From contig CAZUET010000001.1 in NCBI GenBank assembly GCA_964619685.1, positions 1 through 64,000 on the forward strand: DNA of 64,000 nucleotides. The letters are read 5' to 3'. The stretch comes from RUG14300 sp964619685. Its GTDB lineage: Bacteria; Bacillota; Clostridia; Christensenellales; CAG-1252. The translations under genes were made by a program, and so were the position numbers. Below are positions 26,681 through 34,791 of the stretch, in pieces (within the stretch, counting starts at the first letter, position 1; every line of letters begins with the position of its first letter). Below the pieces are notes generated by a model. The model did no database searches. It worked only from the letters and a program-made list of their open reading frames with translations, and was not told the DNA's origin.

Positions 26681-28480
26681 TTACTTCTTTAGTTTATTAT
26701 CAACGACTTCGGCAAGGATTGCCTCAAACTGTTCAAGAGAGATTGAACCAAGATCCTCACCAGAGCGATGACGGACTGATACTGTATTATTTTCAATATC
26801 CTTATCGCCGATTATGACCATATATGGAATCTTTTCGAGTTGAGCGTTTCTTATCTTATATTTTAAGGTATTAGAGCTATCGTCAACGGTTACTCTATAT
26901 TTTAACGAATGCAAGCTTGCCTTTACGCTTTCTGCATATTCTACCGCTCTATCGGTAATGGTTAAAATCCTAACCTGTTCGGGTGCAAGCCAAGTGGGTA
27001 GTGCACCTGCATAGGTCTCAAGCAAATATGCAAGGGTACGCTCGTAGCATCCTAAACTGGTACGGTGGATAATGTAGGGGAGCTTCTTCTTTCCGTCTGC
27101 ATCTACATAGTACATACCGAATTTTTCAGCAAGCAACATATCAATCTGGATAGTTACAATGGTATCCTCTTTACCGAATACATTTTTATATTGAATATCG
27201 AGTTTAGGTCCGTAGAATGCTGCTTCATCAATACCGATGGTGTGTTCTACGTGTAGATCCTCAAGAATCTTTGCCATTAAGGATTGTGCCTCATTCCATT
27301 GCTCTGCAGTACCCTCGTATTTCTTAGTGTTATTTGGATCCCACTGTGAGAATCTAAATGTACAGCGGTCGAGCATACCTACAGTGTCAAGGAAGTATTT
27401 ACATAATTCAAGACAACCCTTAAATTCTTCTTCAAGTTGATCGGGTCTAAGCACGATATGTCCTTCTGAAATGGTGAACTGCCTTACTCTTATCAAGCCA
27501 TGCATTTCGCCCGAATCCTCGTTTCTAAACAGCGTTGAGGTCTCACCAAGACGCATTGGAAGATCCTTATAACTGCGTTGCTTATTGAGATATACTTGAT
27601 ATTGGAACGGACAGGTCATAGGTCTTAGTGCGAAGCATTCCTTTGTTTCGTCGTTTGGATCGCCCATTACGAACATTCCGTCGAGATAGTGATCCCAGTG
27701 TCCGGATATCTTATACAACTCTCTTTTTGCCATTAACGGTGTTTTGGTAAGCACATATCCCTTTTCTTCCTCTACATCCTCAACCCATCTTTGCATTCTT
27801 TGGATGGTTCGTGCACCCTTTGGAAGAAGGATAGGAAGACCTTGACCGATACAGTCAACTGTGGTGAAGTATTCGAGTTCTCTACCGATTTTATTGTGAT
27901 CTCTCTTTCTTGCCTCTTCTCTTTGAACAAGATATTCTTCAAGCTCTTCTTTAGATGCAAAAGCTACACCGTTGATTCGTTGAAGCATTTGGTTGTTGAC
28001 ATCGCCCTTCCAATATGCGCCCGAAATTTGAAGCAATTTAAACGCTTTTAATGCCTTTGTATATGCAAGGTGCGGACCTACACACATATCGATATACTCG
28101 CCCTGTTGATAGAACGAAATGACCGCAGAATCATCGAGATCGTCGATATGCTCGAGCTTAAATTTTTCGTTACGCTCTTGCATAAGTTTTTTTGCTTCTT
28201 CTCTTGGGAGTGAAAATGCCTTTATGGGTAGGTTTTCCTTACAGATTTTACGCATTTCATCCTCGATTCTTGGAAGATCTGCATCTGTTAATTTGGTGTC
28301 GCCTAAATCGATATCATAATAGAATCCGTTTTCGGTTGCAGGTCCGTAAGCGAAATCGGCTTGTGGATATAATCTCTTAATGGCTTGTGCCATGATATGT
28401 GCGGCGGTATGTCTGATTACATGTAATTCCTCATTTGCAGGACATTCGCCTTGACTTCCATTGTTAAAAACGACCTTCAT
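26681..28480 (-). CDS. thrS: Threonyl-tRNA synthetase lacking the TGS domain
   Basis: It charges tRNA-Thr in the cytoplasm. At 599 residues it is ~45 shorter than E. coli ThrS because the N-terminal TGS domain is absent; it begins almost directly at the editing domain (VIRHTAAHIMAQAI with HxxxH, later MCVGPHL). The catalytic class II core follows: ALRPMTCPFQYQVY (zinc Cys), RLGETSTLFRNEDSGEMHGL, LDIQYKNVFG, and motif 3 IIHRTSLGCYERTLAYLLE. The C-terminal anticodon domain has PTWLAPEQVRILTITDRAVEYA. GAAAGGAG precedes ATG. Expression is under a T-box leader directly upstream. Confidence 0.96.
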   Translation of the reverse strand: MKVVFNNGSQGECPANEELHVIRHTAAHIMAQAIKRLYPQADFAYGPATENGFYYDIDLGDTKLTDADLPRIEDEMRKICKENLPIKAFSLPREEAKKLMQERNEKFKLEHIDDLDDSAVISFYQQGEYIDMCVGPHLAYTKALKAFKLLQISGAYWKGDVNNQMLQRINGVAFASKEELEEYLVQREEARKRDHNKIGRELEYFTTVDCIGQGLPILLPKGARTIQRMQRWVEDVEEEKGYVLTKTPLMAKRELYKISGHWDHYLDGMFVMGDPNDETKECFALRPMTCPFQYQVYLNKQRSYKDLPMRLGETSTLFRNEDSGEMHGLIRVRQFTISEGHIVLRPDQLEEEFKGCLELCKYFLDTVGMLDRCTFRFSQWDPNNTKKYEGTAEQWNEAQSLMAKILEDLHVEHTIGIDEAAFYGPKLDIQYKNVFGKEDTIVTIQIDMLLAEKFGMYYVDADGKKKLPYIIHRTSLGCYERTLAYLLETYAGALPTWLAPEQVRILTITDRAVEYAESVKASLHSLKYRVTVDDSSNTLKYKIRNAQLEKIPYMVIIGDKDIENNTVSVRHRSGEDLGSISLEQFEAILAEVVDNKLKK

Positions 28481-28502
28481 AGTATACTCCTTTCCGTTTT
28501 AT

Positions 28503-28740
28503 AATAAAATAAGCACCCAAAACAAAAAATAATTTGTTTTAAGGGTGCTTGGACAAACACGGTTCCACCTTAATATTTCGCTCATTGACCTTTAACGACA
28601 AGGGTACGGTACCGCTTAGTTACTCACGGACAGCTCCGGAGTGGTGGTCTACACTTGATCTGTCCTTCGCTCACAGCCACGGCTAAGGATCTCTGATTCA
28701 GACCGTCTAAGCGTAAACTTCTCCTTCAACGCTTTTACAT
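28503..28740 (-). promoter_or_regulatory. T-box riboswitch leader of thrS
   Basis: The T-box sequence AAGGTGGAACCGTG (28571-28558 on the minus strand) is nearly canonical. Before it lie stem I-like elements (GAAGGAG start, AGAGA). After it comes a terminator: AAGCACCC (28550-28543) with an AAAACAAA extension pairs with GGGTGCTT (28518-28511), followed by ATTTTATT. Uncharged tRNA-Thr should bind and prevent termination. Threonine codons ACC-ACC-ACT occur near 28650-28640 in the region where a specifier loop is expected; I could not fold it to confirm which is used. Confidence 0.9.
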
Positions 28741-28770
28741 ATTATAGACTTCTTTTGACGGTAAAGTCAA
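28741..28770 (-). promoter_or_regulatory. Promoter of thrS
   Basis: On the minus strand TTGACT (28770-28765), 18 bases, TATAAT (28746-28741), directly before the T-box leader. Confidence 0.75.
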
Positions 28771-28815
28771 CATTTTTTAGAAAAAACTTAAAAGAAATCT
28801 TTTTCGAATTATTGC

Positions 28816-28864
28816 ACACAATCAAAATTGTGTATTGACAAAATATATGAATAAGCTTTATCAT
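28816..28864 (+). promoter_or_regulatory. Promoter and palindrome of the rubrerythrin gene
   Basis: ACACAAT-CAAA-ATTGTGT (28816-28833) is a perfect 7+4+7 inverted repeat. It abuts TTGACA (28835-28840), which is followed after 18 bases by TATCAT (28859-28864). A palindrome touching the -35 is a typical operator position; the regulator is unknown. Confidence 0.55.
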
Positions 28865-28916
28865 TATATATAGGATAATATCTTAAAAATAAAGCAAAGA
28901 AACAAGGAGAATTATT

Positions 28917-29453
28917 ATGAATAAATATCATGGCACTCAAACAGAGAAAAATCTCGAAGCAGCTTTTGCAGGTGAGTCTCAGGCAAGAAATAAGTATACT
29001 TATTTTGCTTCTAAAGCAAAAAAAGATGGCTTCGAGCAAATAGCTGCACTATTCCTTAAAACTGCCGAAAACGAAAAGGAACACGCAAAACTTTGGTTTA
29101 AGGAATTGAACGGTATCGGTGATACCCGTGAAAACTTAATTGCTGCTGCAGAGGGTGAAAATCACGAGTGGACAGATATGTATAAAGGGTTTGCAGAAAC
29201 GGCTGAAGCAGAGGGCTTCCCTGAGCTTGCTCTCAAGTTCCGTTTGGTTGCAGAGATTGAAAGACATCACGAAGAACGCTATCGTGCTTTACTGAAGAAT
29301 ATTGAAATGGCAGAGGTGTTCAGTCGTAGCGAAGTCAAGGTTTGGGAATGCCGTAATTGCGGTCATATCGTCGTTGGTACCGATGCTCCCGAAATTTGTC
29401 CTGCTTGTGCCCATCCTCAAAGTTACTTTGAGATCTCGGCAGAAAACTATTAA
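28917..29453 (+). CDS. rbr: Rubrerythrin
   Basis: This non-haem iron protein reduces hydrogen peroxide in anaerobes. The N-terminal ferritin-like four-helix domain has the two diiron E-x-x-H motifs (ENEKEHAKLW and IERHHEERY) plus the upstream glutamates (AAFAGESQARNKY). The C-terminal rubredoxin-type domain has CRNCG and CPACAHP for one iron (Cys4). Length, 178 residues, is usual. AAGGAG precedes ATG. It is monocistronic, with its own promoter and palindrome. Confidence 0.96.
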   Translation: MNKYHGTQTEKNLEAAFAGESQARNKYTYFASKAKKDGFEQIAALFLKTAENEKEHAKLWFKELNGIGDTRENLIAAAEGENHEWTDMYKGFAETAEAEGFPELALKFRLVAEIERHHEERYRALLKNIEMAEVFSRSEVKVWECRNCGHIVVGTDAPEICPACAHPQSYFEISAENY

Positions 29454-29484
29454 TCTTTAATTATGTAAAACAACAACTTTACTG

Positions 29485-29727
29485 ATGGGGTGTGAACATT
29501 GTCTTCATAGAGGATATAGACGCTATTTAGTTTCGCAGGACGGAAGATATAATAATAAGGATTTGTATGAACTATTTGGGTCGATTATTGCATTAACTTC
29601 GAATTATGTTGATAATATCCCAAGATCATTTTATCATTTTGTAATAGAAGAAATAAGCAAACCTGGAAAATACACTCAAATGCTAATGACGAACGCAAGA
29701 AAATATATGCTCAAATATGTTAGGTAA
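29485..29727 (+). CDS. Small hypothetical protein, uncertain
   Basis: An 80-codon frame in the large gap after rubrerythrin. The N-terminus has a CxxC (GCEHCLHRGYRRY) and the rest is amphipathic and ordinary in composition (NKDLYELFGSIIALTSNYVD). GGGG lies directly against the start, which is poor spacing for a ribosome site. No family is recognised. It could be the tail of a decayed gene. Confidence 0.3.
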   Translation: MGCEHCLHRGYRRYLVSQDGRYNNKDLYELFGSIIALTSNYVDNIPRSFYHFVIEEISKPGKYTQMLMTNARKYMLKYVR

Positions 29728-30173
29728 GTAATGTTGACGTGTAGATATTAAATCAATCTACAATATTGGTAAAATTTTTTTAGAAAAAGATACCTTCTAA
29801 TACATAGGGGGTATTTTTTATTTTGAAACAAAAAACTACGCATTGGAGGTACCATTAAAAATGGCGTTGTTAATGCATCATCTTGTTATACTTAACAATT
29901 TGTCATAAAAAAACACGCATAAATATACAAAAATACTGTTTTTTGAAATTTAAATTTGCTCTTAATTACATTAAATTACATTATCTTCCGATTGATTTTT
30001 ATATTCATAAATACTTCAAGCGAAAATGATTAAAATAAATAATATTTAATATATGGACTACATTAAACTTAATGCAAGGTTTGAAAAATTAATGTATTGA
30101 AGTTAATGCAATTTTACTATACACTTATAGTATCAAGAGTGATTTATCGCTCAAATATTTTAGGAGGAATAGT
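29728..30173 (+). promoter_or_regulatory. Upstream region of the glycan locus with repeated TACATTAA/TTAATGxA sites
   Basis: A weak terminator-like structure (GATACC ... GGGTATTTTTT) lies at ~29788-29822. TACATTAA occurs at 29968-29975 (with TACATTAT at 29978) and 30059-30066. The latter forms TACATTAA-AC-TTAATGCA (30059-30076), an 8+2+8 inverted repeat with one mismatch. TTAATGTA lies at 30089-30096 and TTAATGCAA at both 30069 and 30103. TATACA (30118) and TATAGT (30126) are possible -10 boxes. These look like operators for a regulator such as the LacI-type protein at 41987 (inference). Confidence 0.5.
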
Positions 30174-32612
30174 ATGAAGAGAAGATCATTTTTAATCGTT
30201 ATGGTCATTATAATGGTTCTCATAGTTGCTTTATCCGTTGTAGGATGTGGCGAAGCTGATAAGTTAGCGATTACCATAACAAATAAGCAAGACCTCACGG
30301 CAGAGTGGGTTGAAGGATCCGCAGCTCGTGAGTTGGAGGTAGCATTCGTTCTTGGCGAAGCACAAGCAGAAGGACTCCCCTATTCAGTAGAGACCTCTGA
30401 CAGTGGCGTAGTAGCTGTAGGAGATGACAATAAGACTCTTACCGCAGAAGGACAAGGAACAGCTACCATTACCGTAAAGGCAACACTTGATGACGGTAAT
30501 GAAATCAGCGATAGCGTATCTATCTCAGTTATACCTTACTTGCGTGGTATTGAGATTTCTAATAAAGAGGATCTCCAAAAGGTATGGATACTTGGTGATG
30601 CTACAAGAACTATCAGCATTAACTTTAAGCCCGAGTATTACAACACAAATAAGCCCGAGTATACAGTAGTATCAAGCGACAGCTCTATTGTTGAGGTTGG
30701 CGAAGATAAGGCAACGCTTACCGCTAAGGCAATTGGTACTGCAACCATCACAGTTAGTGCAGGTAATCGTTCCGATACAGTAGAAATAATTGTTCGTCCT
30801 GCTCTCGAATCCATTTCGATCACCAATAAGGAAGCATTAGAGACTCTTTGGAATGATTGGAGCGTTGTTCGTGAAATAGAGCTTGCATTTGCTCCCGCAG
30901 AACACTATAGTGTAGAGAAAACTCCTGTTGAAATCGCTTGTGATCCTGAAAACATCGTTTCTGTCGATGGTTTAAAGATCACTGCTAAGGCAATCGGACA
31001 AGTAACCGTTACCGTAAGTGCAGCAGGTAAATCCGATTCCTTCACAGTTAATATTGAAAGATCTGCTCCTGTAATGAGTTTCCTTGAAATGTCAGGCTTT
31101 GAAGAAACAGCAGAGGGTGGTATTATCAATGGCGTAGTTGATAAGGCTGTCGAACTTCCTCGTGCTTTGGCTAAGACCGGTGACGGCGTAGACATTACTT
31201 CTAATATCGATATCGAATTAATTGGCGATGAGGGTGAATTAAAAGATGGTAGCTTCATAGGTAAAAAAGGTGAATATCAAATCAAGTACACATCTAAGGA
31301 CACCGTGAATGCAGAATTAGTTACTACTAAGATCGTTACAGTTAAAATTTGGCGTGATTTAGTTCTCCGTCAAGATAATACTTGGGAGTTTGTAGATCAA
31401 TATGTAGATGATGCAGATCAAAAGTTGACTCTTACTACATATGGTTTTCAGACACTTGTTTTCAACATCGACCCGAGTAAATACTACTATGCAGAGGCTG
31501 AGTACGATGTAAATAGCGGTGTACCGGGCATGGCTCACTTTATCGAGAATGACACTAAGAGATGGTTATCATCCAGTGTATCTAACTGGGGCGGATTTGA
31601 CTATAAATTTACCGACTTTGATACATCCTTATTTGCTGCTAACAATGGCGGACAATGGACACTTCAGGAAGGTGAAGAATGGTTAAATGTTATCTTCTCA
31701 TGGCAGCTAAAAGGAAATAGAGGCTTGAGTGCAAACGAAAATCCCAATGTACATAAGATCGCTATCGTTCGTGTAGGTGATTACTTCATCAACTTTTGGA
31801 ATGACCAATATGTTATGATGACAACTAATAAATACTATGCAGATAAGGATACTATCCCCGGATTGTTCTTTGGTGCAGGTGGTTCTAACCTCAGCGTTTC
31901 TAAGATTTCTTACTTTAGCGGTAAGGATCAGGTTATGGCAAAGGTAAACGAGCTTACCCATAATGGTAAGGATGTTAATACAAGTTATATTCCCGACAGT
32001 TGGGCAAGCGCTTCCTTAAATACTAATAACTGTAACTTTACATCTTATGAGTATTCAGAAGAAAAGGGACTCAGCTATGACTTCACCGCAGAGGGCAAAG
32101 GCTTCAATGATGGTATGACCTCTAACTATGTATGGTTTGACGGTGACTTCACATATCAATTCGATTATGAATATACAAGCGGAACCAACGGTGATAACGA
32201 TACAAGAATGAGACTTGAACTTCGTAATAGATTCTATTATGCTGACGGTGGCATCCAATTCGGTGTAGACTATAATGGTGGCGCTTTTAATAAGCTATTG
32301 CTCAATTCGCCTGGTCTAAAAGATCCTCATCAATGGGCTGAACCGGGTAGCGACTGTGATGCATCTAAGGGCTTTAGATTCACCATTACCCGTAAGCTAC
32401 ACGAGGATTATGCAGAGATTACCATGAAGATACAATCTATCGCTAATCCCGAACAGGTATTTACAAGAACAGTTACACAAAGTGCAGATAGCGCAAAGAC
32501 GTCTGATGGTGTAACAAGCATTGCTCATTGGAATGCTCCTGTAACCATTCAATGGCACAACCAGATCGCAGGTAAATTCAGCAATATCTCTTGGTCCAAT
32601 TCTGTTGAATAA
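30174..32612 (+). CDS. Surface lipoprotein with three Ig-like (BIG2) domains and a sugar-binding-like C-terminus
   Basis: The signal peptide ends in lipobox SVVGC (~Cys25). Three bacterial Ig-like domains follow (~30-300), each with the same end pattern: LTAEGQGTATITVKA, LTAKAIGTATITVSA, ITAKAIGQVTVTVSA. The rest (~390-812) has two lectin-like beta-sandwich stretches with many aromatics (FGAGGSNLSVSKISYFSG; NYVWFDGDFTYQFDYEY ... RMRLELRNRFYYADGG). It has no clear catalytic motif and probably binds a glycan at the cell surface. AGGAGG precedes ATG. It heads a 14-kb same-strand run with a GH97 enzyme and sugar importer parts. Confidence 0.78.
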   Translation: MKRRSFLIVMVIIMVLIVALSVVGCGEADKLAITITNKQDLTAEWVEGSAARELEVAFVLGEAQAEGLPYSVETSDSGVVAVGDDNKTLTAEGQGTATITVKATLDDGNEISDSVSISVIPYLRGIEISNKEDLQKVWILGDATRTISINFKPEYYNTNKPEYTVVSSDSSIVEVGEDKATLTAKAIGTATITVSAGNRSDTVEIIVRPALESISITNKEALETLWNDWSVVREIELAFAPAEHYSVEKTPVEIACDPENIVSVDGLKITAKAIGQVTVTVSAAGKSDSFTVNIERSAPVMSFLEMSGFEETAEGGIINGVVDKAVELPRALAKTGDGVDITSNIDIELIGDEGELKDGSFIGKKGEYQIKYTSKDTVNAELVTTKIVTVKIWRDLVLRQDNTWEFVDQYVDDADQKLTLTTYGFQTLVFNIDPSKYYYAEAEYDVNSGVPGMAHFIENDTKRWLSSSVSNWGGFDYKFTDFDTSLFAANNGGQWTLQEGEEWLNVIFSWQLKGNRGLSANENPNVHKIAIVRVGDYFINFWNDQYVMMTTNKYYADKDTIPGLFFGAGGSNLSVSKISYFSGKDQVMAKVNELTHNGKDVNTSYIPDSWASASLNTNNCNFTSYEYSEEKGLSYDFTAEGKGFNDGMTSNYVWFDGDFTYQFDYEYTSGTNGDNDTRMRLELRNRFYYADGGIQFGVDYNGGAFNKLLLNSPGLKDPHQWAEPGSDCDASKGFRFTITRKLHEDYAEITMKIQSIANPEQVFTRTVTQSADSAKTSDGVTSIAHWNAPVTIQWHNQIAGKFSNISWSNSVE

Positions 32613-32980
32613 GCTTAAAAATATTGATTATTGAATTCAAAAACTTTTTATAATTTGATCGATACGGACAGGATTCCGTATAAACAGCTAATTAATAGTT
32701 CATTAACACCATAGCGGCGTGAAAAAACGTCGCTATGGCGAAACTATTTACAAATCAATTTTGACCTTGCACGGACACTAAATAAGGTGCATCATAAATA
32801 ATTATCGCAGTTAGTTGACTGAATATAAGTTTGTTAATAACGGTATAGTCTTTATTGATGATTGATAATGACTCGTGACCGATATGATATTATTATTAAG
32901 TAGTTTGTTTTTTATGAAAGAATAAAAAAATATCGTCACCGAAATTAATGGTGGCTTCAATTACTATTATGGAGGATCGC
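32613..32980 (+). other. 368-base intergenic region holding a strong hairpin
   Basis: CCATAGCGGCG (32709-32719) pairs with CGTCGCTATGG (32728-32738), one G-U, over a TGAAAAAA loop. No T run follows, so it is more likely an RNA-processing or stabilising hairpin, or a leaky terminator, than a true terminator. Apart from a lone TTGACT at 32815 with no good -10 partner I see no clear promoter. Confidence 0.5.
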
Positions 32981-34777
32981 ATGACTAAGACTCTCATTAA
33001 ATTGATTTCAATAGCATTATGTCTTGCCATGATCATCGGAGCAGTGTCTGTATTGACCGCTTGTAATGATAACAACACTAAGGCAAGCTATAATGTCACA
33101 TATGACTTAAACTATGAAGGAGCTGAGAAGCGTGTTCAAAACTATCAGTCAGGTATCACAGCTATAGACTGGAAGGCATCACGAGATGGCTATAATATTC
33201 AAGGCTGGTATCTCGATGCCGATTGTACCGAAAGATTTGATTTTGATACAAAAATTAGATCCGACATGACTTTATATGCAGGCTGGAAGGAAAAGCCAGG
33301 TATAACCACAGTAACATTTGATTTTGGCTATTCGGGCGCTGCTAATAAAGTTATAGAGATCGAAAAGGGCTCTACGATTAATAAAAAATATATTCCTGCT
33401 AAGGACCGTTTTGGTATGGAACTAACAGGCTGGTATCATGATGAGGCTTTGACAATGCCTTGGAATTTTGAAAGTGATACAGTAGAGAATGCTACTACAT
33501 TGCATGCAAAATTTGAATATACCGTCAACATTCCTCTAAATGTCGACGGATCGATTAAGTATGAAAATATTTCTGTATATGTATGGAACGGATGCGGTGG
33601 ATTCAGTAATTCCTTATTAGATCCTATCGTTGAAGCATTCAATAAAGAATATGACGGTAAGATCTCTGTTACCGTTGGTCCTCTTACACAACAGGCGGAT
33701 GTATTTGTTAGAATACAACAATCGTCCGAGCTTATGAGATGCTATACGACTTACTATCCAATTGCAGATATCTACTCACTTGCAGGTATCGATGTTAATC
33801 CCGACGACTATTACACAGGTGCTATTAGGGAATCTATGTCAAAGGGCGTAATGCTTCAAACTCCGTTTGCCGCAGTTGTTCCTTATATGGTTTATAATAA
33901 GACATTAATGTCGAAGTATAGTCCAAACGGACTCCCCACTAACTATAGTGAATTATCTGCAGTCCTTCAAAATGCAGCCAAGGGAGAATCATCCAATAAT
34001 TCATTTAAGTCGATCTTGACAACCAATGGTTGGCAATTTAAGGAATGTTCGAGCTGGACAGCCTTTGCTCAGAATAACGCTGACTACTTTACATACGAAA
34101 ACGAGATCCATACTACCGTTTGGAAAACAGATGAAGGCTTGGCAAACGCAAAGACTGCACTGACCAATATTTATGATCTGTTTGGTGCTAACGGACTTAA
34201 TGGCGGTACGGCATACGATATTTATTCCGACAATATCGCAAGAACTGTTGCTAATGGAGACGCTCTTATGGGTATGTTATCTTGGACAGGTGCCGAGAAT
34301 GTTATACTAAATAACAATAATCTCGGTGTAATGTCGTTAAGTGGATTGTTTACCGATGCAACAGATGAAGCAAGCAGGCGTATCCCTGCGTATACATTGG
34401 GTGTAGCTTTCTATAATGGTGCAACCAATGTTATTGCTGACCCTGTAAAGATGTGTGCATCCGCAGTATTTGCAGACTACTTATCAAAGCACGCATACTT
34501 ATTTGCCGATCAAGGCTTTGTGCCTGTACATAAGGGAACTGCCGAGGTCGATGCGTATAAGAATTCCGATAATGCAGTCATTAAGCTGATGAAGACAGTT
34601 TATAGACCTGAAGATCTATGGACACTTCCAGGTATGGCAAACACAAAGTATATCATCAATGCTGTTGCTTCCGAAAATGTAATAGTACCTTTCTTAAATG
34701 ATAAGAATGGTTCAAGAGATGATGTCGATACCAAATTAAACAATCTATATTCACAAGTGGGCGGATTGCTTGCTTAA
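32981..34777 (+). CDS. Sugar-binding lipoprotein fused to two InlB-type repeats
   Basis: I start at 32981 (GGAGG at 32971-32975). The lipobox is VLTAC (Cys28). Two Listeria-Bacteroides (InlB B-type) repeats follow: ~36-100, ending WYLDADCTERFDFDTKI ... LYAGW, and ~103-167, ending GWYHDEALTMPWNFESD ... LHAKF. Residues ~178-598 form an ABC-type family 1 solute-binding domain (YVWNGCGGFSNSLLDPIVEAF, PFAAVVPYMVYNKTLM, ANGDALMGMLSWTGAENV). InlB repeats normally occur in wall proteins, not in importer binding proteins, so they may act as a spacer or glycan-contacting stalk. Next gene, 15 bases on, is the GH97 enzyme; a second binding protein lies at 36838. Confidence 0.85.
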   Translation: MTKTLIKLISIALCLAMIIGAVSVLTACNDNNTKASYNVTYDLNYEGAEKRVQNYQSGITAIDWKASRDGYNIQGWYLDADCTERFDFDTKIRSDMTLYAGWKEKPGITTVTFDFGYSGAANKVIEIEKGSTINKKYIPAKDRFGMELTGWYHDEALTMPWNFESDTVENATTLHAKFEYTVNIPLNVDGSIKYENISVYVWNGCGGFSNSLLDPIVEAFNKEYDGKISVTVGPLTQQADVFVRIQQSSELMRCYTTYYPIADIYSLAGIDVNPDDYYTGAIRESMSKGVMLQTPFAAVVPYMVYNKTLMSKYSPNGLPTNYSELSAVLQNAAKGESSNNSFKSILTTNGWQFKECSSWTAFAQNNADYFTYENEIHTTVWKTDEGLANAKTALTNIYDLFGANGLNGGTAYDIYSDNIARTVANGDALMGMLSWTGAENVILNNNNLGVMSLSGLFTDATDEASRRIPAYTLGVAFYNGATNVIADPVKMCASAVFADYLSKHAYLFADQGFVPVHKGTAEVDAYKNSDNAVIKLMKTVYRPEDLWTLPGMANTKYIINAVASENVIVPFLNDKNGSRDDVDTKLNNLYSQVGGLLA

Positions 34778-34791
34778 TGGAGGGCTGAAAT

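Noticed and set aside
31707..31961. Minus-strand frame within the Ig-like lipoprotein gene
   Set aside because: Antisense shadow with no supporting signal.
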